Positions 10,101 to 18,812 of a stretch of 64,000 nt of DNA are shown here, piece after piece. A model generated the notes under the pieces. The model was not told the origin of the DNA. It made no database searches and was given only the letters and a program-made list of their open reading frames with translations. Made by a program: the position numbers and the translations under genes. The stretch covers positions 8,063,501 through 8,127,500 of the forward strand of contig NZ_AP018365.1 of the NCBI RefSeq assembly GCF_016756395.1, in the 5' to 3' direction. Every line of letters starts with the position of its first letter. The stretch's first letter is position 1. The DNA is from Streptomyces sp. SN-593. Lineage in GTDB: Bacteria > Actinomycetota > Actinomycetes > Streptomycetales > Streptomycetaceae.

Positions 10101-13100
10101 GCCGCTCCTGGAGACCGTGCGGGACCTCACCGCCCGGCCGGGAACGCAGGACCTGGACGTCCTGGTCGTCACCTCGGCGCGGCACGCCGTGCTGCCCGGC
10201 GACCTGGCCGACCCGTACGCGGCGCTGCTGACCGGTCCGAGCCGGGTCCTGCCGCAGGAGTACCCCACGGTGCGGCTGGCCGAGCTCGACCTCGCCGACC
10301 TCCACGGCCCCGGCGCCGCGGGCGACCTCTCCGGCCCCGGCACCGCGGCCGAGGCCGCCGACCTGGTGACCGCCGAACTGGGCCACTTCGTGCCGAACTC
10401 CGTGGCCGCCCACCGCGCCGGAGTGCGCCATGTGCGCGACTACCGGGCGCTCCCCAGCCTGACCGCCCCGCCCCCCTGGCACGAGGACGGCAGTTACCTG
10501 GTCACCGGCGGGCTCGGCGAGATCGGCCTGGCCCTGGCCGCGGACGCCGCCCGGCACGCCCGGGTGCGCCTGGTCCTCACCCACCGCTCCGAGTTCCCCG
10601 CCCCCGAGGACTGGGCCCGGGCCGCGCAGGACCCGGCCACCGGCGCGGACACCCGGCGCCGGCTGGAGACACTGCTGGAGATCGCGGCCGGCGGCAGCGA
10701 GGTCGTCTGCGCCCGCGCCGACGTCACCGACCGCGACGCCATGGCCCGGCTCCGCGCGCTGCACGGGCCCTTCCACGGCGTGATCCACGCCGCCGGTGTG
10801 CCCAGCGGACGGCTCGCGGGGACCCTGGACCGCGAGCACGCGGACGCCGTCCTGGCCCCCAAGGTGCGCGGCACCGTCGTCCTGCACGAGGCCGTCGCCG
10901 ACGAGCACACCGAGTGGATGGTGCTGTGCTCGTCCATGGCCGCGGTCGTCGGCGGCCTGGGCCACGCCGACTACGCCAGCGCCAACGCCTTCATGGACGC
11001 CTTCGCCCAGTGGCGGGACGCCGGCGGCCACCGCACCGTGTCGGCGAACTTCGACTCCTGGACCGACGGCGGCATGGCCGTCAAGGAGGCCGAGAAGCGG
11101 CACACCGCCCCCACCGGCGACACCGAGCGCTGGGAGCCGCTGGACCACCCGCTGTTCACCGCCAGGGCCGCGGCGGGCGCCGCCTACCGGGGCGCCATGG
11201 CCCGCGGCACCCACTGGATCCTCGACGAGCACCGGGTGGGCGGCACCCCCCTGGTTCCCGGCACCGCGATCCTGGACCTCCTGGGGGCCGCGGCGGAGCT
11301 CCACCTCGGCCACGACCGCTTCGCGCTGACCGAACTCGACCTGCTGCGCCCGCTCACCGGCAGCGGCGGCCGGGTCGAGTACACCGTCCGGTTCGTCACG
11401 GCGGACGACGGCACCGACGGCCCGGACGGCCCGGACGGAGCCCCGGACCCGGCCGGCGCGCAGGACGGGTCGGCGGGCGTGGTCACCGTCACGGTGAGCG
11501 GACTGGCGCCCGACGGCTCCTGGTACCAGCAGGCCGTCGGCCGGCTCGAACCGCTGGAGAGGTCCCCGGAATCCCCGGAATCCGCCGAAGCTCCGGAGCA
11601 CGCGACCGGCGCCGAACCGTCGGAACCCGCCGCGGACGCCGCGGACACGCCGCCCGCCGCCCGCTCCGACCTGCTGACCTTCGGGCCGCGCTGGGACAAC
11701 CTGCGGGCGGTCCGGCGGGTCGGGCCGGACGAGGTCGAGGCCGTGTGCGTCCTCGACGACGCCTTCCGCGCCGACCTCGACACCCACCGGGTGCACGCCG
11801 CCCTGCTGGACACCGCCGCCGGCGCCATGGTGCCGCTGGTCAGCGACCGCGTCCACCTGCCCCTGTCCTACGAGCGGGTCGTGGTCCACAGCCGGATGCC
11901 CCACCACGTCGTCAGCCGCATCACCCGCAGGGACAGCGACGAGAGCGACGCGCTGGTCTTCGACGTCGCCGTCCGGGACGCCGGCGGACGGCCGGTCCTG
12001 GACATCGAGGGGTACACGCTGCGGGCGGTCGATCCCGCCCGGCTCGCCGACGAACTCGCCGACGACCCCGGCGGCGAGGGCGCCGCCCGGCCGCAGAACC
12101 GCCGCCTGGTCACCACCGATCCCGGCGACCTGTCGGCCCTGGGCATGGTGCCGGCCGCCCGCCGGGCGCCCGGTCCCGGCGAGATCGAGATCGAGGTCAG
12201 GGCCACCGGCCTGAACTTCAAGGAGGTGCTGATCGCCGCCGGGATGCTGGACGCCCCGACCGCCGACCACTCCTTCGGCCTGGAGTGCGCCGGCCTGGTC
12301 ACCGCCGTCGGCGAGGGCGTCGGCCGGCAGGTGCGGGTCGGCGACGCGGTGATGGGCGTCGGCGCCTCCTGCTTCGCCGACTACGCCGTGCTGAAGGCCG
12401 CACTGACCTGCCCGATCCCGGCGGGCATGACCTTCAGTCAGGCCGCCTCGATCCCCGTCGCCTTCACCACCGCCTACGACAGCCTCATCGCCTCGGCCGG
12501 ACTGGGCCGCGGCGAGCGCATCCTGATCCACGCCGGCGCCGGGGGAGTGGGACTGGCCGCACTCCAGCTCGCCACCCACGCGGGCGCCGAGGTCTGGGCC
12601 ACCGCCGGCAACGAGACCAAGCGCGACTTCCTGCGCAACCTCGGCGCCACCCTTGTCGCGGACTCCCGCAGCCTCGACTTCGAGGCCGCCGTCACCGGCG
12701 CCGGCGGGGTCGACGTGCTGCTCAACTCGCTGGCCGGCGACTTCATCCCCGCCGGGCTGCGCTGCCTGCGCCCGCGCGGCCGCTTCGTGGAGATCGGACG
12801 CCGCGACATCCTCGCCGGCACCGCGCTGGACCTGTCGCTCTTCGCGGAGGGGCGCACCTTCACCGCGTACAACCCGGAGATCGACGGAGACGCCTGGGAA
12901 CGCGCCTGGCGGCAGGTCGTCGGTCTGCTCCGGCAGGGGGCGATCACCCCGCTGCCGGTCCGCACCTTCCCCGTCGAGGAGGCCGACGAGGCGTTCGCCT
13001 TCATGTCCCGGGCGCACCACATCGGCAAGGTGGTCGTCGCGCGTCCGGGCGCCCAGGAACCGGCCGCGCCCACCGGCTCGGCGGACGCCACCGGTGAGGT

Positions 13101-13542
13101 GCAGGGGCTGACCACGGCCGTCGGTGTGCGCACCTTCCTCGACGCCCTGGGCGCCGGAGTGCCCCAGGTGCTGGTCAGCCGCCGCTCGGTGGCCGCCGCC
13201 GGCGGCCAACTGGTCGTGGCCGGCCACGTCCTGCAGGAGACCGGCGGCAGCCGCACCAGCGCCCGGCCCGACCTGCCCTACCCCTACGAGCCCCCGCAGA
13301 CCGAGACCGAGGAGCGACTGGGCGGTCTGTGGGGAGCGCTGCTGACCATCGACCCCGTCGGCCGGCACGACCGCTTCCTGGACCTGGGCGGCGACTCCCT
13401 GTACGCCACCCAGATGGTCGCGCGGATCCGCAAGGTGTTCGGGGTCCGGGTCGCACCCGCCGACATCCTGGGCGGACTGGACCTCGCCGGCCTCGCCGAC
13501 GCCATCGACCGCCAGGTCGACACCGCCCTGGAACAGCGGTGA
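7105..13542 (+). CDS. Type I PKS module, KS-AT-KR-DH-ER-ACP
   Basis: Single modular polyketide synthase of 2145 residues. KS: Cys186 in TACST, ETHGTGT, and a His in GHLGNSAG. AT: Ser636 in GHSLGE, with SNAAHS at the position that is HAFH in malonyl-type and YASH in methylmalonyl-type ATs, so malonyl is the weak guess. KR: VTGGLGEIG near 1131, SS near 1276 and Tyr1290 in YASAN. DH: His1376 in HRVGGTPLVP and a later LLDTA. ER: HAGAGGVG near 1810. ACP: Ser2098 in LGGDS. All reductive sites look intact, so it should add one fully saturated ketide unit. KR before DH-ER is not the usual order. ATG follows a GGAG-type site and overlaps the NRPS stop. Confidence 0.94.
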   Translation: MSEPDPTTTETDVAIIGMSCRFAGAPDPETYWQRICEGRELLTRFTEEDLAAAGTSRELLDDPAFVRVSSLIEGAGAFDADFWGISSSEAALIDPQHRLLLELSWHALEDAGYDPSRHPGDIGVFAGGGRHAYLRYIEPDFRATEHLDGSIRGLQSDLGNYGDFLATRVSYKLGLTGPALNVQTACSTGLVAVHLACQSLLLGESDIALAGAVNVHTPQVNGYVYEEGSICSPDGHLRPFDADASGSVFGNGGGVVALKRLSDALRDNDRVVAVIKGSAINNDGADKMSFTAPSISGQADVIRRALQAAGVEPGGIGFVETHGTGTAMGDPIEVAALTAAYGTDTAARRCALGAVKAQIGHLGNSAGIAGLIKAALVLEHGVIPPVVNFSTLNPAIDLTGSPFYVPVDSEPFEGVRRAGVSAFGVGGTNAHAVLEQAPPAAARRAAEQPAPTARPLPFVLSARSAEGVAALRRAHGTALRPAAAPDAVDAAYVLATGRKGFRYRTFTVAATAAEAARALAASAEPPVVSAGTDLPVVFALPGEGAQFVGLGRELYAADPDYRRHVDACARVLEELEGYDIRDLLFPDAEDPAATERATTLLAQAPWAQPATFITEFSVARTLMEAGVVPDVLVGHSLGEYAAACLAGVFSVRDALRVVSARGRLMQFSTPDGAMAAVGLDEEELLRLLPDDLDLAGVNAVGQCVVSGTAEAIGRFQERLDEEDIRNTRLATSNAAHSRLMDGIAAEYRELVASVEKNKAGLRIVSTVTGREIAAEEMTDTEYWLRHLRSPVRFRAAALTVLEGGHAVVLETGPGRALTRMFENSGSPVGSYGVTPWLKDQPGPGSTAELVARIWAHGGRVDWERYFAGLAPARVALPGYPFERNDYWIDVDPAAVPADLPELRRSAGLTGWLQAPRWTAAPLPVEPAAVRRVLLTGAASPAALTDAVAGALAAAGHHVVRHDGPALPPDAVDTVVHLAAGPRSEPAAGTLGTAVDTHFWPLLETVRDLTARPGTQDLDVLVVTSARHAVLPGDLADPYAALLTGPSRVLPQEYPTVRLAELDLADLHGPGAAGDLSGPGTAAEAADLVTAELGHFVPNSVAAHRAGVRHVRDYRALPSLTAPPPWHEDGSYLVTGGLGEIGLALAADAARHARVRLVLTHRSEFPAPEDWARAAQDPATGADTRRRLETLLEIAAGGSEVVCARADVTDRDAMARLRALHGPFHGVIHAAGVPSGRLAGTLDREHADAVLAPKVRGTVVLHEAVADEHTEWMVLCSSMAAVVGGLGHADYASANAFMDAFAQWRDAGGHRTVSANFDSWTDGGMAVKEAEKRHTAPTGDTERWEPLDHPLFTARAAAGAAYRGAMARGTHWILDEHRVGGTPLVPGTAILDLLGAAAELHLGHDRFALTELDLLRPLTGSGGRVEYTVRFVTADDGTDGPDGPDGAPDPAGAQDGSAGVVTVTVSGLAPDGSWYQQAVGRLEPLERSPESPESAEAPEHATGAEPSEPAADAADTPPAARSDLLTFGPRWDNLRAVRRVGPDEVEAVCVLDDAFRADLDTHRVHAALLDTAAGAMVPLVSDRVHLPLSYERVVVHSRMPHHVVSRITRRDSDESDALVFDVAVRDAGGRPVLDIEGYTLRAVDPARLADELADDPGGEGAARPQNRRLVTTDPGDLSALGMVPAARRAPGPGEIEIEVRATGLNFKEVLIAAGMLDAPTADHSFGLECAGLVTAVGEGVGRQVRVGDAVMGVGASCFADYAVLKAALTCPIPAGMTFSQAASIPVAFTTAYDSLIASAGLGRGERILIHAGAGGVGLAALQLATHAGAEVWATAGNETKRDFLRNLGATLVADSRSLDFEAAVTGAGGVDVLLNSLAGDFIPAGLRCLRPRGRFVEIGRRDILAGTALDLSLFAEGRTFTAYNPEIDGDAWERAWRQVVGLLRQGAITPLPVRTFPVEEADEAFAFMSRAHHIGKVVVARPGAQEPAAPTGSADATGEVQGLTTAVGVRTFLDALGAGVPQVLVSRRSVAAAGGQLVVAGHVLQETGGSRTSARPDLPYPYEPPQTETEERLGGLWGALLTIDPVGRHDRFLDLGGDSLYATQMVARIRKVFGVRVAPADILGGLDLAGLADAIDRQVDTALEQR

Positions 13543-13588
13543 ACCGCCACCGCCCGGCCGCGGCCGGGCCGCTTCCCGGGGGACGGGC

Positions 13589-16500
13589 ATGAGCGGGGAC
13601 ACCGGCTCCGCCCGGCCGAAGGCGGGCCGGGTCGGCCCGGCGGCCCCCAACCAGCAGCGGTTGTGGCTGGCCGGCCGCCTCCACCCCGGCAACTGGTCGT
13701 ACCACATCGCCAGTTCGCTGGAGCTCACCGGCGACCTGCCGGTGGCGGTGCTGCGCCGGGCGCTCGGCGACCTGGTGCGCCGGCACGACGTCCTGCGCAC
13801 CACCTTCGAGGAGGCCGGCGGAGAACTGCGGATGTGCGTCGCCGACTCGGCCGCGGCGCGTCTCGACGTCGTCGACCTGCGCTCCGAGCCCGATCCGGAG
13901 GCCGCCGCCGAGGAGGCGACCGCGGCGGTGCGGCGGGAGCCGACGGACCTGGAGACCGGGCCGCTGTTCCGGGCCCTGCTGTGCCGTACCGCGGACGACC
14001 GGCACGTCCTGACCCTGCACGTCCACCACATCCTGGCCGACGGCTGGACGCTGGGCCTGCTCTGGGAGGAACTCGGGCTGCTCTTCGGCCGCCGGCTCGG
14101 CGAGGTCGTGACGCTGCCGCCCACCGGGGTGGCGTACACGCAGTGGGCGGCCGAGCGGCACGCCGAGCAGGGGTCGCCCGCCGCGGAGAAGGAACTGCAC
14201 GAGTGGCTCCACCGGCTCGGCGGGCTGGACAGCGACAACTCCCTGCGCACCGACCGTCCGCGGCCGGCCGTGCCGTCCTTCCGGGGCCGCACCCTGCAAC
14301 TGCCGATGCCGACCGGCCTCACCGCCGCGCTGCGGGAGACCGCCCGGAGCCGGGGCCGCAGCCTCTTCATGCTGCTGTGCGCGGGTTTCGCCGCGACCCT
14401 GGGCCACTACGACCGGCGGGAGGAGGTGGTGGTCGCCGTCCAGAGCTCCGGCCGCGCCGACCCGCGGGTGGCGCGCACCGCCGGGTTCTTCGTCAACACC
14501 CTTCCGATGCGCTTCGACCTGGGCGGCTCGCCGTCCCTGGGCCACCTGGTCGAGCAGGCCCGCGAGGGGACCCTCGCCGTCTCGGCGGCCGAGCACGTCA
14601 CCTACGAGCAGCTCACCCAGCGCACCGGCGCGTCCGGTGACCTGTCGATGAACCCGCTGGCCCAGGTGGCCTTCCAGCTCATGAGCGTGCCCATCCCGCC
14701 GGTGCGCTTCCGCGGGCTCCGGACCCGGCGCTGGTGGGACACCACCGCCGCCGCCAAGTTCGACCTCGGCCTGATGATGGTGCCCGCCGCGGGGGACGAC
14801 CTCACCGCCCTGTTCAGCTACTCCGAGGAACTGTTCGACGAGAGCACCGTGCGGGAGATCTGGCAGGCGTACCTGCGCGTGCTGGCGGAACTGGCCGCCG
14901 ACCCCGGCACCGCGCTGTGGGAGGTGCCGCTGCTCGGAGCCGACCGGCGCCGCGAGGCGGCCGCCGTGTCCCGCGGCCCGGCCCTGCCCGCCGCCCCGCC
15001 GAGCCGCCCCGCCCGGCTGCTGGCGGCCCTGGCCGAAGCCGCCCGGACGCCGTCCGACCGACCCGCGGTCACCTCCGGCCCGCGCAGCCTCACCCGGGCC
15101 GACCTGTGGGAGCGCGCCGGCCACCTCGCCCGGGCCCTGCGGGCCGCCGCGCCGGGCAGCCTGCCGGACCCCGCCGCGCCGGGACTCCTGCCGGACCCCG
15201 CCGACGGCTCCGCGTCCCCGGACCGGCCGGGACCGGGCGGTCCCGGGCCGCACCCGGCGCCCGGCGGCGGCTCCGTGGCCGGCGGACCCGCCCGGGTCCG
15301 CGCACCCGGCGGCGTCGTCCTCGTCTCCTGCCCGGACCGGATGGACACGCTCACGGCCGTGCTCGGCGCCTGGCGGGCGGGTGCCGCGGTGCTGGTCGCC
15401 GAGGAGGGCCCGGCCTCGCCCCGCACCGTGGACCTCGTACGGCGGCTGGGCGTCGCCCTGGGCGTCGGAACGCCGGACACCGACCCGCGCGGCCTCGACG
15501 GCGTCCGGTGGCTGGACGTCGCCGACCGCACCGGCGACCCGTCGCCGCCCCCGGACGACTGGGCCCTCGGCGACGACGACACGGCCTACGTGATCAGCAC
15601 CTCCGGCACCACCGGCCGCCCCCGCTCCGTCCCCGCCCGCATGGGCGCCTTCGGCGGGTACGTCATCCGCCAGGCCGCCGCCCTGCCGGCGGAGGCGACC
15701 GTCGCCCAGGTGCCGCCGCTCGGCTACGACCCCGGCATGCGCGACACCTTCACCGCGCTCGCCGCCGGAGCCCGCCTGGTGATCCCCGAGCGGATCGCCT
15801 CCGACCCGGTCGAGGCGCTGGCCGGCGTCCTGGCCGAGGGCGGGGCCGACACGGTCCTCGCCGTGGTGCCCAGCATCCTCGAAGCCGTCTGCCGCAGGCT
15901 CGACGAGCAGGGCGCCGCACCCCGCACGCGCCTGCTGCGCTGCTGCGGCGAGGCCCTGCCGCGGGCCACCGCGGTGCTCGCCCGGCGGGTGCTCGGACAG
16001 GTGCCGCACAACGACTACGGCCCCAGCGAGGCCACCATGGTCAGCGTCAGCGGGCACACCGACCCGGACCGGGCGCACGGCTCCCTGATGCCGATCGGCC
16101 GCCCGGAGCCCGGCGTGCGGGCCCTGGTCCTCGGCCCCGGCGGCCATCTCCTGCCCCCGGGCTTCACCGGCGAGATCCATCTCGCCGGGCCGCACCTGGC
16201 GCCGGGTTACCTCGACTCCGCCGACCCGTCCGACAGCCCCTTCCTGGCCCACCCGGACGGGCCGCTGTACCGGACCGGCGACCTCGGCCACCACGACGCC
16301 GACGGCCTGCTGCACTGGTCGGGCCGGGCGGACCGCCAGACCAAGGTGCGCGGCGTACGCGTCGACGTCGTCGAGGTCGAGACGGCCCTGCTCACCCACC
16401 CCTCGGTGCGCGACGCCGTGGTCGCCGTCCGCGGCGACGGCCCCGGCCGCCGGCTGGTCGCCTACGCCGTCGCGGCCGACGGCACCACCGGGACGGCGCT

Positions 16501-16939
16501 GCGCGACCACCTGCGCGCCCTGCTGCCCCGGCCCGCCGTCCCCTCGGTCGTCGAACTGCTGCCCGCCATCGAGCGCGGCCCGCGGGGCAAGGTCCGCTGG
16601 TCGCTGCTCCCGGAACCCACCGCCGCCCCGACCGGACGCCGCCCGGCGCAGGACGCCACCGAGCGGCGGATCGCCGAAGTCTGGCAGGAGGTGCTCGCCA
16701 CCGAGCACATCACCGGGTCCGACGACTTCTTCAGCCTGCTCGGGTCCGACGACGACTTCTTCGACCTGGGCGGCCACTCCCTGGCGGCCATGCGGATGGC
16801 CGCCAGGGTGGCCGAACTCACCGGCTGCCCGGTCACCGTCCAGCACGTCTTCGAGCACCCGACCCTCGCCGAGTTCGCGGGACTCGTCCGCTCCCTCACG
16901 AGCGACGTACCCGCCCCCGCCCCCGGAGCCGACCGGTGA
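13589..16939 (+). CDS. One-module NRPS: C - A (atypical) - T
   Basis: Synthetase of 1116 residues starting 46 nt after the PKS. The C domain (1-450) carries NQQRLWL and HHILADGW near 146 and would accept the PKS-bound chain. The A domain (about 475-1005) is divergent: core A3 reads STSGTTGRPRS without the usual Lys, A4 reads YDPGMRDTF instead of FDxSxxE, and A10 is RGKVRW. The hand-read code is DPRARCDMVK, which matches nothing I know. A Gly/Pro-rich insert lies near 517-570. The T domain has Ser1064 in LGGHS, and just before it the segment GSDDFFSLLGSDDDFFDLGG looks like a small duplication. No thioesterase or reductase domain follows. Confidence 0.92.
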   Translation: MSGDTGSARPKAGRVGPAAPNQQRLWLAGRLHPGNWSYHIASSLELTGDLPVAVLRRALGDLVRRHDVLRTTFEEAGGELRMCVADSAAARLDVVDLRSEPDPEAAAEEATAAVRREPTDLETGPLFRALLCRTADDRHVLTLHVHHILADGWTLGLLWEELGLLFGRRLGEVVTLPPTGVAYTQWAAERHAEQGSPAAEKELHEWLHRLGGLDSDNSLRTDRPRPAVPSFRGRTLQLPMPTGLTAALRETARSRGRSLFMLLCAGFAATLGHYDRREEVVVAVQSSGRADPRVARTAGFFVNTLPMRFDLGGSPSLGHLVEQAREGTLAVSAAEHVTYEQLTQRTGASGDLSMNPLAQVAFQLMSVPIPPVRFRGLRTRRWWDTTAAAKFDLGLMMVPAAGDDLTALFSYSEELFDESTVREIWQAYLRVLAELAADPGTALWEVPLLGADRRREAAAVSRGPALPAAPPSRPARLLAALAEAARTPSDRPAVTSGPRSLTRADLWERAGHLARALRAAAPGSLPDPAAPGLLPDPADGSASPDRPGPGGPGPHPAPGGGSVAGGPARVRAPGGVVLVSCPDRMDTLTAVLGAWRAGAAVLVAEEGPASPRTVDLVRRLGVALGVGTPDTDPRGLDGVRWLDVADRTGDPSPPPDDWALGDDDTAYVISTSGTTGRPRSVPARMGAFGGYVIRQAAALPAEATVAQVPPLGYDPGMRDTFTALAAGARLVIPERIASDPVEALAGVLAEGGADTVLAVVPSILEAVCRRLDEQGAAPRTRLLRCCGEALPRATAVLARRVLGQVPHNDYGPSEATMVSVSGHTDPDRAHGSLMPIGRPEPGVRALVLGPGGHLLPPGFTGEIHLAGPHLAPGYLDSADPSDSPFLAHPDGPLYRTGDLGHHDADGLLHWSGRADRQTKVRGVRVDVVEVETALLTHPSVRDAVVAVRGDGPGRRLVAYAVAADGTTGTALRDHLRALLPRPAVPSVVELLPAIERGPRGKVRWSLLPEPTAAPTGRRPAQDATERRIAEVWQEVLATEHITGSDDFFSLLGSDDDFFDLGGHSLAAMRMAARVAELTGCPVTVQHVFEHPTLAEFAGLVRSLTSDVPAPAPGADR
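16716..16764 (+). repeat. Short tandem duplication at the carrier-domain entry
   Basis: The codons for GSDDFFSLLG and GSDDDFFDLG lie head to tail, with near-identical DNA (cgggtccgacgacttcttc versus the same with one extra gac). Normal carrier domains have a single DDFFxLGG block. The duplication is in frame and adds about 10 residues before the phosphopantetheine Ser. Confidence 0.7.
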
Positions 16940-17718
16940 TGACAGCAGACAACGGCACCCCCGCCCCCCGCCTGCTCTGCCTGCCCTACGCGGGCGGCAG
17001 CGGCGTGGCCTACCGCCACTGGTCGTCGGCCTTCCCCCGCAACGAGGTCGTCGCCTTCGACTACCCGGGACACCTGATGCGGCCCGGCGAGCGCCTCGCC
17101 CGCACCATGGACGCCCTGGTCGGCCGGATCGAGGAGAGCGTCAGCGCCCACTGGGACCGCCCCTTCGTCCTCGTCGGGTCCAGTCTCGGCGCGCTCGTCG
17201 CCTACGAGTTGGCGTCGCGCGCCGAGCAGCGCGGCACCCCGCCGGCCGCGCTGGTCGTCCTGGCCTGCCCGGGGCCGGGCCGGCTGTGGAAGCACCCGCC
17301 CATCGCCGGACTGGACGACGAGCGCTTCTCCGCCGCCTTCGGCACCCGCTACGGCGGACCCGCGGCCGGACTGCTGGGAGACCCGGACCACCGGGAACTG
17401 CTCCTGCCCATCGTGCGGGCCGACATGGAGCTGTTCGAGGAGTACGCCGGAGGGCGGCACGAAGCCGTCGGCTGCGATGTCATCGCCGTCACCGGCACCG
17501 AAGACGCGGCCGCGCCCGGCGAGGACGTGGACGCCTGGCACGACCACACCAGCGGCGCGGTCCACGTCCTGAACGTCCCGGGCGGCCACTTCGTCGTCGA
17601 GGAACCCGGCCGATTCGCCGGAGCGCTCAGCAGCCTGCTCGACGGCAGGCCGGCCGCCCCGCTGCTTGGGCCGGCCGCAACGCCGTCTCCGTCCCCCGAC
17701 CCGAGGACTCCGAGATGA
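16939..17718 (+). CDS. Stand-alone (type II-like) thioesterase
   Basis: Alpha/beta hydrolase of 259 residues of the discrete thioesterase class that removes stalled acyl groups from carrier domains. Visible are LPYAGGSG near the N-terminus, the nucleophile Ser82 in GSSLG (the family usually has GHSMG), a probable acid Asp189 and His217 in GGHF. The start overlaps the NRPS stop and its own stop overlaps the polyprenyl synthase start, so all are probably one transcript. As the last NRPS module has no fused thioesterase, this protein might also release the product; that is inference. Confidence 0.9.
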   Translation: MTADNGTPAPRLLCLPYAGGSGVAYRHWSSAFPRNEVVAFDYPGHLMRPGERLARTMDALVGRIEESVSAHWDRPFVLVGSSLGALVAYELASRAEQRGTPPAALVVLACPGPGRLWKHPPIAGLDDERFSAAFGTRYGGPAAGLLGDPDHRELLLPIVRADMELFEEYAGGRHEAVGCDVIAVTGTEDAAAPGEDVDAWHDHTSGAVHVLNVPGGHFVVEEPGRFAGALSSLLDGRPAAPLLGPAATPSPSPDPRTPR

Positions 17719-18713
17719 TGGACTTCGGCCCGTTCAACGTCAGCATGCTCGACCCGGACCTGCTCGCCAGCCTGACCCGCGGCATGGCCGCGGTGAACCT
17801 GGAACTGCGGCTGGCGGCGGAGTCCGCCTACCCGCCGGTCACCGAGGTCTCCCGCTACCTGATCGACGCCGGCGGCAAACGCTTCCGGCCCGCCCTCACC
17901 CTCCTCACCGCGCACTACGGTGACGCCTCGGCGCCCGGCGTGGCCGCCACCGCCACCGCGTGCGAGCTGACCCACCTGGCCACGCTGCACCACGACGACG
18001 TCATGGACGAGTCCTCGCTGCGCCGCGGAGTGCCCAGCACCAACGCCCGGTTCGGCAACCTGGTGGCCGTCCTCAGCGGCGACTACCTCTTCTCCAAGGC
18101 GTCGCAGATCATGGCCGGACAGGGGCCGGAGGCGGTGATGATCCAGGCGTCCACCTTCGAACGCCTGGTGACCGGGCAGATCCGCGAGTCCACCGGCCCG
18201 GCCCCCGGCGAGGACCCGCTGGAGCACTACCTCAGCGTCGTCTCCCACAAGACCGCCTCGCTGATCGCGACCTCGGCTCGGTTCGGCGCCCTGATGGCCG
18301 GCGCGCCGGCCGGAGTCGTCGAACGCGTCACCGAGTTCGGCGAGTACGTCGGCACCGCCTTCCAACTGGCCGACGACATCCTCGACATCGCGGGGGACAG
18401 CCGGGTGTCGGGCAAGCGCCCGGGCACCGACCTGCGCGAGGGCGTGGCGACCCTGCCCACGCTGTACGTCCGGGCCGCGCCGGCGCCGGGGGACAAGCGG
18501 CTGATCGAACTCCTCGACAGCGACCTCACCGACGACACCCTCCACACCGAGGCGCTCGGCCTCCTGCGCCGCCACCCCGCCCTGGCCCAGGCGCAGCAGG
18601 AGTGCACCGCCTACGCCGAGCGCGCCCGCGACCTGCTCAAGCCCCTGCCGCCCGGCCCGGTCACCGACGCCCTCGACACCCTCTGCGACCTGGCGGTCCA
18701 CCGGGTGAGCTGA
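17715..18713 (+). CDS. Trans-polyprenyl diphosphate synthase
   Basis: All-trans isoprenyl diphosphate synthase of 332 residues, condensing isopentenyl units onto an allylic diphosphate. The first aspartate motif is DDVMD (94-98) and the second DDILD (220-224); GGKRFRP and the Gln before DD are also present. It resembles the long-chain (heptaprenyl-like) synthases that supply menaquinone side chains, but its start overlaps the thioesterase stop by 4 nt. That ties it to the biosynthetic operon rather than to quinone genes. ATG 17715 or 17718 both fit the GAGG site at 17703. Either the natural product carries a prenyl part or this is a housekeeping paralogue captured by the operon. Confidence 0.9.
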   Translation: MMDFGPFNVSMLDPDLLASLTRGMAAVNLELRLAAESAYPPVTEVSRYLIDAGGKRFRPALTLLTAHYGDASAPGVAATATACELTHLATLHHDDVMDESSLRRGVPSTNARFGNLVAVLSGDYLFSKASQIMAGQGPEAVMIQASTFERLVTGQIRESTGPAPGEDPLEHYLSVVSHKTASLIATSARFGALMAGAPAGVVERVTEFGEYVGTAFQLADDILDIAGDSRVSGKRPGTDLREGVATLPTLYVRAAPAPGDKRLIELLDSDLTDDTLHTEALGLLRRHPALAQAQQECTAYAERARDLLKPLPPGPVTDALDTLCDLAVHRVS

Positions 18714-18743
18714 ACCGTCGGACCGTCGGACCGTCGTCCGGCC

Positions 18744-18779
18744 GTCGTCCGGCCGAGCACGCCTGCTCGGCCGGACGGC
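18744..18779 (+). terminator. Strong hairpin after the polyprenyl synthase
   Basis: Perfect 14-bp inverted repeat (18746-18759 and 18764-18777) with a four-base loop, 33 nt after the stop codon. It has no T-run, as is common for actinomycete terminators. It probably ends or attenuates the NRPS-PKS transcript before the Nudix gene. Short direct repeats (accgtcgg, cgtcgtccggc) precede it. Confidence 0.7.
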
Positions 18780-18812
18780 TCCGGCCCCCGCAGCGACAGG
18801 AGGAGAGCCGGG

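Noticed and set aside
6943-14370. 2475-residue minus-strand open frame
   Set aside because: Lies antisense to the PKS and NRPS genes, with no recognisable domain; stop-free only because of high GC.
13175-16858. 1227-residue minus-strand frame
   Set aside because: Antisense shadow of the second NRPS.
17286-17714. N-terminal extension of the polyprenyl synthase
   Set aside because: The extension is Arg-rich shadow sequence over the thioesterase gene; ATG 17715 has a ribosome site and starts the family homology.
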